Assembly (NCBI RefSeq): GCF_009184635.1
Contig: NZ_WELI01000001.1
Location: 186,001 to 250,000 of the forward strand
Direction of reading: 5' to 3'
DNA: 64,000 nt
Source of the DNA: Rudanella paleaurantiibacter
GTDB taxonomy: Bacteria; Bacteroidota; Bacteroidia; Cytophagales; Spirosomataceae
Shown here: positions 1-7,902 of the stretch, one piece after another
How the letters are laid out: every line of letters begins with the position of its first letter
Numbering within the stretch: the stretch's first letter is position 1
Made by a program: the position numbers and the translations under genes
The notes under the pieces: model-generated
What the model saw: the letters and a program-made list of their open reading frames with translations, nothing else
What the model was told of the DNA's origin: nothing
Databases searched by the model: none

Positions 1-371
1 AGCGGATAAAGGGCAATGGCTTCGGGGGCTTCCTGCACAATAGGGCCCGGCAGCGCGAGGGGGCGGGCCAGTACCCGCACCTGTACGTCGGATTTGATGC
101 GGTGGCCCTCGTCGTAGAGGTACCAAACAATACGGCGGTTGGGGCCTACGGGCACATTACGGCCATAATCGCCGTACAGATAAGCCGCTGTGGGTTTGAG
201 TTGCCCACCAAAACGGGCTTCTACTTCGATCCAGACCGAATCGGCGGGTTCGAGGAGGTTATACCAGATTTCGAGCCGGGTGGGGTCGGGCATGCGGAGC
301 CGAACATCGGTCACCCGCTGCGCCATACAAAAACCCGGAAATAACCATAGAAAGAGAAAAATGTGTTTCAT
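1..371 (-). CDS. Secreted protein, N-terminal part (runs off window)
   Basis: The reading frame starts at the ATG at 371 and is still open at base 1, so about 123 residues are visible. The first 18 residues (MKHIFLFLWLFPGFCMAQ) are a classic Sec signal peptide with cleavage after CMA. The mature part (RVTDVRLRMPDPTRLEIWYNL..., then GDYGRNVPVGPNRRIVWYL) resembles the small beta-sandwich found at the N-terminus of many Bacteroidota envelope proteins, where a 'gDvG..v.pG..rrI.W' pattern recurs. The function is unknown. It lies 45 bp downstream of the PKD lipoprotein on the same strand and is probably co-transcribed with it. Confidence 0.7.
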   Translation of the reverse strand, partial: MKHIFLFLWLFPGFCMAQRVTDVRLRMPDPTRLEIWYNLLEPADSVWIEVEARFGGQLKPTAAYLYGDYGRNVPVGPNRRIVWYLYDEGHRIKSDVQVRVLARPLALPGPIVQEAPEAIALYP

Positions 372-416
372 GCGCAACAACCATAGAAACCATACCTGTT
401 TGCTACCCGTTGCCTG

Positions 417-749
417 CTACTGAATGGTGATGGTTCGGCTCGTCCGAAAAACGTCGTTGCAGCTATTAGCAATAACGATGGATATGGTGTACGTGCCGGG
501 TTTTGCGTATCGGTGGTACACCGGATTACCAACGCGCGTACGCCCATCGCCCAAATCCCAACCCACGGAGCCAATGTCGCCCCGCGGGTTGGTCAATGAG
601 AATTCAACTTCCAAAAGATCCTGTTTGAAGCGAATGCCTGCTTCGGGTGCCTGACACTTCGGAAAGTCGAACCGCCGTAAATCGTACGGTTCACAGGCCG
701 CAAAAAGGCACAATATGAAGCATAGAGGGCCAATTCGTTTGATCATCAT
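417..749 (-). CDS. Small PKD-domain lipoprotein
   Basis: This 110-aa protein has a lipoprotein signal (hydrophobic LCFILCLFAAC, lipobox cysteine near residue 19), so it should be lipid-anchored in the envelope. The rest is one PKD/immunoglobulin-like beta-sandwich: 'VGWDLGDGRTRVGNPVYHRY' followed by 'AKPGTYTISIVI' is the canonical PKD pattern (WDFGDG...HtY..pGtYtVtl). Two adjacent ATG codons (749 and 746) can serve as start. The following gene (371 to 1) is also secreted and they likely form an operon. PKD domains usually mediate protein or glycan contacts; a specific role cannot be read from the sequence. Confidence 0.8.
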   Translation of the reverse strand: MMIKRIGPLCFILCLFAACEPYDLRRFDFPKCQAPEAGIRFKQDLLEVEFSLTNPRGDIGSVGWDLGDGRTRVGNPVYHRYAKPGTYTISIVIANSCNDVFRTSRTITIQ

Positions 750-885
750 TCATATGGGTAGAGTCTGCAAACATACACCAGAGCTACTCGCAGGAGGCCC
801 TAACTGTCGTGCAGTCAGATAATAAGACGTTAAGCCGGGGGGGAAGTATCGCATAAGCCGTCTTTTTTTGTAGTTTAGATGATTC

Positions 886-3800
886 ATGGATACCAAACGG
901 TATACTGGTGTGTGCTACACAGCCGCCATACAGTCAGGTATCAAACAGCCAACAGCATTCGTTGTGAACACGCCCTCATCAACATTGCCAACTCAAACCG
1001 CCCTTGCCACGCAGCCCGCTACGTTCGACGTTCGTCAGACGGTCGATCAGCTCAATTTGATTGGACTGACCGTCGACAAAGACGGGACGCTTAGCTACGC
1101 CAATCCGTACACCTATCGCGTAACGGCATGGCAACCCGACGACATCATCGGTCGTAATTTTTTTGATGTGTTTGTGCCACCCGCCGACCGCGCCAAACTC
1201 GAAGGAGAATTCGAGGAGGCCCTCCGGCGCGGGGGCTTCGTAGAACAGCGAGAAATCGACCTGCTGGCCCGTAGTGGGGCCGTCAGGAACGTACTCTTAA
1301 ACTCGTTTATCGTCAATCACAGGGCCGGTGAACTGGCTTCATTTACCATTATTGGCGAAGACATCACCACAAAAAAACGCGTCGCGTCGGCACTGTCGTT
1401 TTCAAACGCGCAGCTACAGGATCTGGTCGATAACACCTCCGATCTGATTCAGCTCGTCACGCTGGACGGCAAGTTCATGTTTGTGAACCGCGCCTGGCGT
1501 GAGGTGCTGGGATTCGGCTCCGACGAGGTGGCCTCGCTCACCCTTCACGATGTACTGCATCCCGATTACGCCGATGTGACGATGCAACGGCTTGGGCGGA
1601 TACAGGACGGAGAGAAACTGCCTTACTTCGAAACGGTTTTCCGCAGCAAGGCCGGCAAAACCATCTTTGTGTCGGGCAGCGTCAACTGTCGCTACGACAA
1701 CGGCCGGCCGACGGCCTTCCGTTGTATCCTGCACGATACAACGAGCAAAATTCGGGCCGAAAAAGCCCAGAAGCTGTACTACAGCATTGCCAACTGGACC
1801 ATCAATACCCGCGACCTCGACGACCTGTACGGCAAGATTCACGAGGAACTGGGCAATATTATCGATGCCCGTAACTTCTTTATTGCCCTCTACGATGGCT
1901 CGAAACGTTACCTCTACTTCCCGTACTATGTGGATGAGTACTTTGGCGGGCACCTCCGGTTTACCAAGCGCCGGTTGGGCAACGGCCTCACCGAGTACGC
2001 TATTCGGGCCAATAAGGCCCTGTTTTTGTACGAGAAGGATATTCGGCAAATGGCTGACCAGCACCAGCTTGACCTGTACGGGCAGCTTCAGCCGAAGGTG
2101 ATGCTCACGGCTCCGCTGCGGGTGGGTGAGCAGGTGACGGGTATTATCGGAGTGAAATCGTACACCGACGAGCGGACCTACGGCCCCCGCGATCTGGAAT
2201 TGCTGGAGTTTATTTCGGGGCAGGTGGCGTTGGCCATTGCCCGTAAACAGGACGAAGCCGCTCTGAACAAACAGACGGCCCGGCTCAACGCAATTGTTGA
2301 AAGCAGTACGTACCTGATCTGGTCGGTCAACAAAAGTTTGCAGCTGACCTCCTTTAACAAGAATTATACCAGCCTCATCGAACGCAACGTGGGTGAGCGC
2401 CCAACCATGCTGGGCAGTGCGCCCAATTTGGGCTGGCGGATGATTGGAACCGAAAACCGCCGGGCCCTGGAAGAGAAGTACCGGCAGGCGTTTCGGGGGG
2501 TACCCCAAACGTTTGAAATGCGGATTGGCGGGGAGGGAACCGGCACGGCCGAAACCTGGCTCGATTTCCAGCTCAACCCAATTCTGTTGTCGGGTGGAGT
2601 AATTGAGGAGGTGTCGGGCATTGCGCGCGACATTACCAACCGTAAGCGGGCCGAAATTGCGACCCAGCAGAGCGAAGAGAAGTTCCGGGGGATTTTCGAA
2701 AACCTCCAGGATATTTACTGCCGCGTGGACCGGAACGGACACATTACCATGATCAGCCCGTCGGTGTACAAGCGCATGGGCTACACACCCGAAGAGGTAC
2801 TCGGGCAGGACGTAACCCAGTACTTTGTCGATAAGAGTATTATCCACAAGGCCATGTTGCGGCTGGTGCGTAACCGGAGCCTCCGCAACTTTGAGGTGAC
2901 CCTCCGGCGGAAAGACGGCACCGAGCGGCAGTTTATGTTCAACATGCTTCTGCTGAAAGACGATGCCGGGCATCATTCAGTAGTGGCCGTACTGGCCCGC
3001 GATATTACCGAACTGAAACGGCAGGCCGCCGAACTGGTGAAGGCCAAAGAAGAAGCCGAACGATCGCTGAAGGTGAAAGAGCGTTTTCTGGCCAACATGA
3101 GCCACGAAATCCGAACGCCCATGAACGGGGTAATCGGGATGATTGACCTACTCAACGATACGCCCCTCGACGTGGAACAGCGCGACTACGTGCGGACCAT
3201 CAAGCGGTCGAGCGAAACGTTGCTGAATATTCTGAACGATATTCTGGACCTCTCGAAGATTGAAGCCGGTAAAATGGTGCTGCACGAAGCGCCTATTGCC
3301 CTGCGGGAGGTGTTCGATAAACTGATTGCCTTGTTTGGGCAGCAGGCGGCCTCGAAAAATAACCAGCTCACCTACCGCCTGGCCGACGACCTGCCGACGT
3401 TCGTGATTGCCGATCAGACGCGTCTGTTGCAGATTCTGTCGAACCTGACCTCCAACGCCATCAAGTTTACCGAAAACGGCGAAGTGACCGTAACGGCTTC
3501 GCTGGTGGGCAAAAAAGGGAAGTTCAACCGGATTCGGGTGGATGTGCGCGACTCGGGTATCGGGATTTCGCCCGAAAACATCAAGTTGCTGTTCAACTCC
3601 TTCAGTCAGGTCGACGAGTCGTCGCGCAAGTCGTTTGGCGGCACGGGTTTAGGGCTTGCCATTTCTAAAGAGTTGGCCCTGCTGATGAAAGGTGAAGTGG
3701 GCGTAGAGTCGACGGTAGGGAAGGGGAGTACGTTCTGGTTCGTGATCGAACTGAAAGAGACGGCCATCAGCCCCACCCAGCAGACTACCGAAAATACGGA

Positions 3801-4668
3801 GGTTACGCTTATCGATTTCTTTAAAACCACGCATCCGCAGGTGTTGCTTGTCGATGATAACACCACCAACCGGAAGGTGGCCAGTGAGATTTTGCGGAAG
3901 GCGGGGTGCCTGGTTACGACGGCTGCCAGCGGGCCCGAGGCCATTGACATTGTGAAGGGAAGGCGAACGCAACCGGGAGAAGGAGCCGACGGGTTGTCAG
4001 ATACCGCTGCGTTGCCGTTACCGCCTTTCGATGTCATTTTTATGGACATCCAGATGCCCGATATGGACGGCGTAGAAACGACTCGCCACCTGCACGAGCT
4101 GTTTGGCAACGACCTGCCGCCTATTGTGGCCATGACGGCCTACTCCATGCGCGAAGACCGGGAGCGGTTCCTCAGTCAGGGGCTCGACGACTACATTGCC
4201 AAACCGATTCGGGCGCAGAGCCTGATTGCGAAGGTGAAAGAGCTGGTGGATGCCGCCAGTACCAAGCGCGAGACTCAGCAGCTGCAACTCCGGCAACAGC
4301 AGATTGCCCAGCAAACGGCCCAGATACAGGCCCCGCTGCCGCCCGTGATTGATGAGGAGATTGTGTCGCAGCTGCGCGATCTGGGTGGTCAGGAACTGGT
4401 GGATGAGATTATGGGTGAGTTTGTGACCGAGGCTACCGAGTTGGTCAACGGGGCCAACGATGCCTTTGCGCTCGGCGATATTCCGACGGTGAAGAGTCAC
4501 CTGCACACGCTCAAAGGCAGTGCGGGCACTATTGGCGTGTCGCGAGTGGCTCACATTGCCCGCGAGGCCGAGGGTAAACTCAAACTAAGCGACACCAGCC
4601 ACCTGGCCGAAGAACTTCAGGCGCTGACCAGAGCATTTGAGGAGTTTTTGCTGACGCGTAAGGGGTGA
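886..4668 (+). CDS. Hybrid sensor histidine kinase (PAS-PAS-GAF-PAS-PAS-HisKA-HATPase-REC-HPt)
   Basis: A 1260-aa multidomain sensor kinase with no transmembrane segment, so it should be cytoplasmic. In order: PAS domains at about 50-170 and 170-295, GAF at about 298-453, PAS at about 465-590 and 600-715, HisKA with phospho-acceptor His740 (FLANMSHEIRTPMNG), HATPase_c with N box (SNLTSNAIKF, near 850) and G2 box (GGTGLGLAIS, near 919), receiver with DD pair near 988 and phospho-Asp1054 (IFMDIQMPDMDG), and C-terminal HPt with His1207 (HTLKGSAG). It thus carries a full His-Asp-His phosphorelay and probably hands phosphate to a separate regulator; the stand-alone receiver at 8635 is one candidate (inference). 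The HPt end is duplicated at 6590-6940. Confidence 0.95.
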   Translation: MDTKRYTGVCYTAAIQSGIKQPTAFVVNTPSSTLPTQTALATQPATFDVRQTVDQLNLIGLTVDKDGTLSYANPYTYRVTAWQPDDIIGRNFFDVFVPPADRAKLEGEFEEALRRGGFVEQREIDLLARSGAVRNVLLNSFIVNHRAGELASFTIIGEDITTKKRVASALSFSNAQLQDLVDNTSDLIQLVTLDGKFMFVNRAWREVLGFGSDEVASLTLHDVLHPDYADVTMQRLGRIQDGEKLPYFETVFRSKAGKTIFVSGSVNCRYDNGRPTAFRCILHDTTSKIRAEKAQKLYYSIANWTINTRDLDDLYGKIHEELGNIIDARNFFIALYDGSKRYLYFPYYVDEYFGGHLRFTKRRLGNGLTEYAIRANKALFLYEKDIRQMADQHQLDLYGQLQPKVMLTAPLRVGEQVTGIIGVKSYTDERTYGPRDLELLEFISGQVALAIARKQDEAALNKQTARLNAIVESSTYLIWSVNKSLQLTSFNKNYTSLIERNVGERPTMLGSAPNLGWRMIGTENRRALEEKYRQAFRGVPQTFEMRIGGEGTGTAETWLDFQLNPILLSGGVIEEVSGIARDITNRKRAEIATQQSEEKFRGIFENLQDIYCRVDRNGHITMISPSVYKRMGYTPEEVLGQDVTQYFVDKSIIHKAMLRLVRNRSLRNFEVTLRRKDGTERQFMFNMLLLKDDAGHHSVVAVLARDITELKRQAAELVKAKEEAERSLKVKERFLANMSHEIRTPMNGVIGMIDLLNDTPLDVEQRDYVRTIKRSSETLLNILNDILDLSKIEAGKMVLHEAPIALREVFDKLIALFGQQAASKNNQLTYRLADDLPTFVIADQTRLLQILSNLTSNAIKFTENGEVTVTASLVGKKGKFNRIRVDVRDSGIGISPENIKLLFNSFSQVDESSRKSFGGTGLGLAISKELALLMKGEVGVESTVGKGSTFWFVIELKETAISPTQQTTENTEVTLIDFFKTTHPQVLLVDDNTTNRKVASEILRKAGCLVTTAASGPEAIDIVKGRRTQPGEGADGLSDTAALPLPPFDVIFMDIQMPDMDGVETTRHLHELFGNDLPPIVAMTAYSMREDRERFLSQGLDDYIAKPIRAQSLIAKVKELVDAASTKRETQQLQLRQQQIAQQTAQIQAPLPPVIDEEIVSQLRDLGGQELVDEIMGEFVTEATELVNGANDAFALGDIPTVKSHLHTLKGSAGTIGVSRVAHIAREAEGKLKLSDTSHLAEELQALTRAFEEFLLTRKG

Positions 4669-4670
4669 AA

Positions 4671-4740
4671 CATAATGCACAATGTGTAATGTATAATGCG
4701 TAAAAAACCAGACGCTGTACACGGCATATTGTGCGTTACT
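4671..4740. repeat. Heptad-armed inverted repeat 3' of the kinase gene
   Basis: Directly after the kinase stop codon lies a run of 7-bp units of the form YRYAATG (CATAATG, CACAATG, TGTAATG, TATAATG). After a spacer a short inverted arm (ATTGTGCGTTAC) follows. The same block is present in the duplicated copy at about 6943-7012 and a longer relative sits at 34606-34705. It probably folds into a hairpin in the transcript; no function is assigned. Confidence 0.55.
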
Positions 4741-4751
4741 CTTTTGTAAGG

Positions 4752-4883
4752 TCATGACCAACTATCACATTCGATGGTGAACAGGGCTACCGAGTCGGCT
4801 GCGAGGGTAGCCGGTGGCGCGGTGGGCTGCTGGGTGGTGAAGGTAAAGAGGAGCAGGAGAATGGAAGGTAGCGTTCGTTGCAT
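4752..4883 (-). CDS. Possible 43-aa secreted peptide or truncated gene start
   Basis: A short frame from the ATG at 4883 to a TGA at 4752 encodes a plausible signal peptide (MQRTLPSILLLLFTFTTQ) followed by only about 25 residues (ending FTIECDSWS). Its stop lies close to the boundary of the duplicated HPt segment. It could be a genuine tiny exported peptide or the severed 5' end of a longer gene cut by the rearrangement that created the duplication. No homology is recognised. Confidence 0.3.
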   Translation of the reverse strand: MQRTLPSILLLLFTFTTQQPTAPPATLAADSVALFTIECDSWS

Positions 4884-5082
4884 GGTTTTGGTAGCTAGAT
4901 TATTCCACTAACTTTCATAATTGATGTCAAAGTCAACTTTTTCCTTTAGATGGTTAAGCAAAAAGTTTTGATTAGTCAGGTTTTCGTTTGGCGACCCAAG
5001 TCTACATACCGAAACCCCTGCGGGCTTCTTCTAAAAGGCGAGAGTTAAGCAAAGGGCTAGCCCCTTCTTTTCATCATAAATT

Positions 5083-5119
5083 CAAGGCGGGCTAGCTCTT
5101 ACGAAACTAGCCCGCCTTG
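5083..5119 (-). terminator. Terminator hairpin downstream of the 5141-5902 lipoprotein gene
   Basis: A perfect 13-bp stem (CAAGGCGGGCTAG pairing with CTAGCCCGCCTTG) with an 11-nt loop lies about 20 bp past the stop codon of the minus-strand lipoprotein gene. On the minus strand the stem is followed by AATTTATGATG, which is A/T-rich but not a clean U-tract. Confidence 0.65.
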
Positions 5120-5140
5120 GCATAATCAGTTTATGGAAAC

Positions 5141-5902
5141 TTACAGCTTAGTCAGTATCTGTTTCAGCTTAGAAATGTCCTCCGGTAATGTTGAATTTTC
5201 CAGGCGAGAAATTTCATGCTCCATAATTCCCACTATAAAGTCCTTTTTAAAGTCCCCATTCACACTTATTTCTTTCTTATTTTGAAGACTATTTTTAATC
5301 GCTGCTATTGCTTTTTGATTTGATACAAGTCGTTGTTCTGCATCATGTAGTACAAGGCGCGTTTCTTGTTCAAGGCGCGTCTGGTCAATGTGACCATTGA
5401 GTTTAGATAACCCTTTAGCAAGGGTACTGAAATCTAATGTTTTAGACATTCGTAGCTGGTCAACATAGTAATAGATTAAATCATAATCTGTTTGATTCAA
5501 CAGGTTATACTGATTTAGCATTACCCGTGCATAGCGCTGTTGAAACAAAGGAATGACCTTATCACCTTTATGTTGATCCAAAAAGGCAGTGTACCGCTTA
5601 TGGGCTTCCTCTACAGATATAGCTGGCTGACTATTCTCAAGAGGAATGGGTATTGTTGCAATTTCTGACAAGTGCTCTTGTAACGCTTCATTCTCCAAAG
5701 CAGCAACCTTCATTTGAGCAGCAGAGAGCTTAGAATTAGAAGGGTTGACTCCCGGAAGATTTAAAGGAATCGCATCAGCTACGAGTGGTTTGTTCGATGT
5801 TATCCCTGAAGAAAACCTATCACTTGAAACGTTTTCTTGCTCAGTAATCCCACAGCTTGATAATGTGAGGGCAACACAGCTAATTATTATGTACTTTTTC
5901 AT
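5141..5902 (-). CDS. Putative lipoprotein of unknown function (AT-rich)
   Basis: A 253-aa protein with a lipoprotein signal: MKKYIIISCVALTLSSCG, lipobox LSSC with the cysteine at 17. The mature chain is largely predicted helical and charged, rich in Lys, Glu and Gln, with no domain I recognise. Codon use and base composition are distinctly more AT-rich than the flanking kinase and DinB genes, pointing to horizontal acquisition. It sits in the segment between the two copies of the HPt sequence and follows the secreted 115-aa gene on the same strand (12-bp gap), so the two are probably one transcription unit. Confidence 0.75.
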   Translation of the reverse strand: MKKYIIISCVALTLSSCGITEQENVSSDRFSSGITSNKPLVADAIPLNLPGVNPSNSKLSAAQMKVAALENEALQEHLSEIATIPIPLENSQPAISVEEAHKRYTAFLDQHKGDKVIPLFQQRYARVMLNQYNLLNQTDYDLIYYYVDQLRMSKTLDFSTLAKGLSKLNGHIDQTRLEQETRLVLHDAEQRLVSNQKAIAAIKNSLQNKKEISVNGDFKKDFIVGIMEHEISRLENSTLPEDISKLKQILTKL

Positions 5903-5913
5903 GATAAGTCAGT

Positions 5914-6261
5914 TTAGCTTGGATTAATGGATGAATTACAGCCAGCAGCATACTGGACTTCAGCAATAGTAACGTAGTACGATACTGTAGATGAATACAC
6001 CCCGTTTATATAGTAAGCGTAGGTTACTAATGCTAATCCTGATGTCCGTGCGCAGCAGTCTGTATCTTCGACGACCCACTTGATTATTGCTACACCCGCA
6101 AGCGTACCATCATCAAAATGTCCTGTTCCTGTACATTCGTTTGCTTTCCCAAAACTTGTAGTTATACCCATAACTAAAGCTAGCCCTACTAAGAAGGCTC
6201 TCGCAATTTTTGTGTAAATGATTTGCGTTAGTGGATAGAATATTTGTGTGAAGAATGGCAT
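5914..6261 (-). CDS. Small secreted cysteine-containing protein of unknown function
   Basis: A 115-aa product with a long N-terminal region and an export-type hydrophobic stretch (AFLVGLALVMGITTSFG, about residues 22-38). The mature part of about 75 residues contains several cysteines (NECTG, DTDCCAR, AAGCNSS), so disulfide bonding outside the cytoplasm is likely. A later start at Met35 is possible but would shorten the signal peptide. No family is recognised. Like its downstream neighbour at 5141-5902 it is AT-rich and lies in the putative insert. Confidence 0.6.
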   Translation of the reverse strand: MPFFTQIFYPLTQIIYTKIARAFLVGLALVMGITTSFGKANECTGTGHFDDGTLAGVAIIKWVVEDTDCCARTSGLALVTYAYYINGVYSSTVSYYVTIAEVQYAAGCNSSINPS

Positions 6262-6369
6262 CTAACGCTCTCTCTCCAGAGTTCAAGGAGGTTAGATCTT
6301 CTTAAATGTAAAACATTTTTATAGTTTTGTTAAAAAATATGTATACTTTGATTGCCAATCTATTAAACG

Positions 6370-6591
6370 GCTCCTTTTTATTTGTATAATACTGTTGCTC
6401 ATAGTGTTCAGGGCTTTTGTAGTCCAGCGACGACCGGGCTGCCTACGTACCTAATTGTAGTAACCTTCAATGTAGGCTAACACTTCGGTTCGGACATCTT
6501 CAGCACTCAAAAATACTCCGTCTTTGAGCAATTCAGCTTTTAGACGGCCCCATAGTGACTCAGCGTAAGCATTGTCATATGGATCGTCTGC
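6370..6591 (-). pseudogene. IS3-family transposase (OrfB) C-terminal remnant
   Basis: Read on the minus strand from 6591 the frame gives DPYDNAYAESLWGRLKAELL, then LSAEDVRTEVLAYIEGYYN, the typical end of the IS3-family DDE integrase core (rve) including the catalytic-region glutamate in the AES motif. It then meets an in-frame TAG. After a frame change the family tail SSLDYKSPEHYEQQY reappears, so the copy carries a frameshift. All upstream coding sequence is missing: the fragment is cut at 6590/6591 exactly where the duplicated HPt sequence starts. This is a dead remnant, not an active insertion sequence; no convincing terminal inverted repeat was found. Confidence 0.85.
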
Positions 6592-6940
6592 CCAGATACA
6601 GGCCCCGCTGCCGCCCGTGATGAATGAGGAGATTGTGTCGCAGTTGCGCGATCTGGGTGGTCAGGAACTGGTGGATGAGATTATGGGCGAGTTTGTGACC
6701 GAGGCTACTGAGCTGGTCAACGGGGCCAACGATGCCTTTGCACTCGGCGATATTCCCACGGTGAAGAGTCACCTGCACACGCTCAAAGGCAGCGCGGGTA
6801 CCATTGGCGTGTCGCGGGTGGCTCACATTGCCCGCGAGGCCGAGGGTAAGCTCAAACTAAGCGACACCAGCCACTTAGCCGAAGAACTTCAGGCGCTGAC
6901 CAGAGCATTTGAGGAGTTTTTGCTGACGCGTAAGGGGTGA
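6590..6940 (+). pseudogene. Duplicated HPt-domain 3' end of the hybrid kinase
   Basis: This segment matches the last about 117 codons of the kinase gene (4318-4668) and the match continues into the 3' flank as far as about 7017. It keeps the HPt phospho-acceptor motif HTLKGSAG. I count 15 base differences across the pair, all in the first about 255 bp; 13 are silent and only two residues change (Ile-Asp to Met-Asn near the start). The last about 119 bp, including non-coding flank, is identical. There is no proper start: an open frame can begin at a TTG at 6572 inside the transposase remnant, giving a 122-aa solo HPt. Most likely a fragment, although the silent pattern of change shows both versions evolved under protein-level constraint. 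Confidence 0.8.
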
Positions 6941-7014
6941 AACATAATGCACAATGTGTAATGTATAATGCGTAAAAAACCAGACGCTGTACACGGCATT
7001 GCATTACTCCTTTG

Positions 7015-7276
7015 TACTGGACATTAGACATTAGATGTATTGGGTGATAAGGTTGTTCTCGCAAGGAACCACTGCCAGCAACATCCGTTGTGGGGTCTTC
7101 GACTACTGGCAGGGTTTGGGTTGCTCACTCCCTGCCAGTGGTCGAAGACCCCACAACGGATGTTGCTGGCAGTGGTTGTACAGGACAGCCAAAAGGAGAA
7201 CAATCTAATCACTCAATACAGTTGGACGTTAGACCTCTCTACAGAATGGTAGTAAGTCTAACGTCTAATGTCCAGT
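7015..7276. repeat. Three-tier nested inverted repeat
   Basis: Three inverted repeats are nested. The outer arms 7015-7035 and 7256-7276 match at 20 of 21 bases (unit CTGGACATTAGA). The middle arms 7036-7060 and 7196-7220 match at 22 of 25. The inner arms 7067-7114 and 7130-7177 form a 48-bp stem with one mismatch and a 15-nt loop. The outer unit recurs at about 55107-55197. The arrangement suggests one palindromic element inserted into another, but no clean target duplication is seen here. Confidence 0.75.
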
Positions 7277-7321
7277 ATTGAACACTATTCATTATCTATT
7301 TGACTTTAATTCAGTAAGGTT

Positions 7322-7846
7322 ATGACCAAAACCCACATTAATCCGATGCCGGGGTTCTTCGACCGGTACATTAATCTGGCACCTGATGGGGAGCTGATCG
7401 ATGCGTTGGCGGCTGGTGCCCGGCTCGAAACGCTATTGCCTGCCCAAACGCTCGAAAGCCTGGGCGATTACCGGTACGCACCCGGCAAATGGACGGTCAA
7501 AGATATTGTTCAGCACCTGATTGATACCGAGAGGATTATGGCGTACCGAGCCTTGCGGTTTGCCCGCAACGATCAAACCCGGTTGCCGGGCTTTGAAGAA
7601 GACGATTTTGCGCAGTACGCCCAGGCGTCGCGCCGGTCGCTGACCGATCTGTACGACGAATACGCGCTGCAACGGCAGTCGACACGGGCATTATTTCGGA
7701 GTTTCGATGCCGAGATGTTACAGCGTACGGGCATCTGTTTCAACCAGACTATCTCGGTTCTGGCGTTGGGGTTTGTGCTGGTTGGCCACCCAATACACCA
7801 CGCCCGGGTGGTTCAGGAGCGGTATGTGCCGGGTGTACAAAAATAG
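7322..7846 (+). CDS. DinB-superfamily protein (DinB_2)
   Basis: A 174-aa four-helix-bundle protein of the DinB/YfiT superfamily. Visible hallmarks are 'YRYAPGKWTVKDIVQHLIDT' (first metal-ligand His in helix 2, with the family 'gkWsv.eil.HL.D.E' pattern) and the C-terminal 'LVGHPIHHARVVQERY' carrying the second pair of histidines. These three His would bind a divalent metal (Ni, Zn or Mn in characterised members). Some family members are thiol-dependent S-transferases, but the substrate here is unknown. The gene stands alone and ends in a strong hairpin shared with the convergent gene at 7903. Confidence 0.85.
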   Translation: MTKTHINPMPGFFDRYINLAPDGELIDALAAGARLETLLPAQTLESLGDYRYAPGKWTVKDIVQHLIDTERIMAYRALRFARNDQTRLPGFEEDDFAQYAQASRRSLTDLYDEYALQRQSTRALFRSFDAEMLQRTGICFNQTISVLALGFVLVGHPIHHARVVQERYVPGVQK

Positions 7847-7884
7847 CCTGGTGCCGCACGGGTTCTTATCCGTGCGGCACCAGG
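7847..7884. terminator. Bidirectional terminator between convergent genes
   Basis: A perfect 15-bp stem (CCTGGTGCCGCACGG with its complement) and an 8-nt loop (GTTCTTAT) start at the base after the DinB-like stop codon and end 18 bp before the stop of the convergent gene. There is no U-tract on either side, so it may work as a processing or stability barrier for both transcripts. Confidence 0.7.
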
Positions 7885-7902
7885 CCACGAACTAGTCAGT
7901 GA

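Noticed and set aside
1414-2976. 520-aa open frame on the minus strand inside the histidine kinase gene
   Set aside because: It is exactly antisense to the PAS/GAF coding region, has no recognisable motif, and arises from GC-rich codon bias that suppresses stops on the opposite strand.
6340-6591. Active IS3-family insertion sequence
   Set aside because: Only the C-terminal end of OrfB remains, with a stop and a frameshift; the rest, and any recognisable terminal inverted repeats, are missing.
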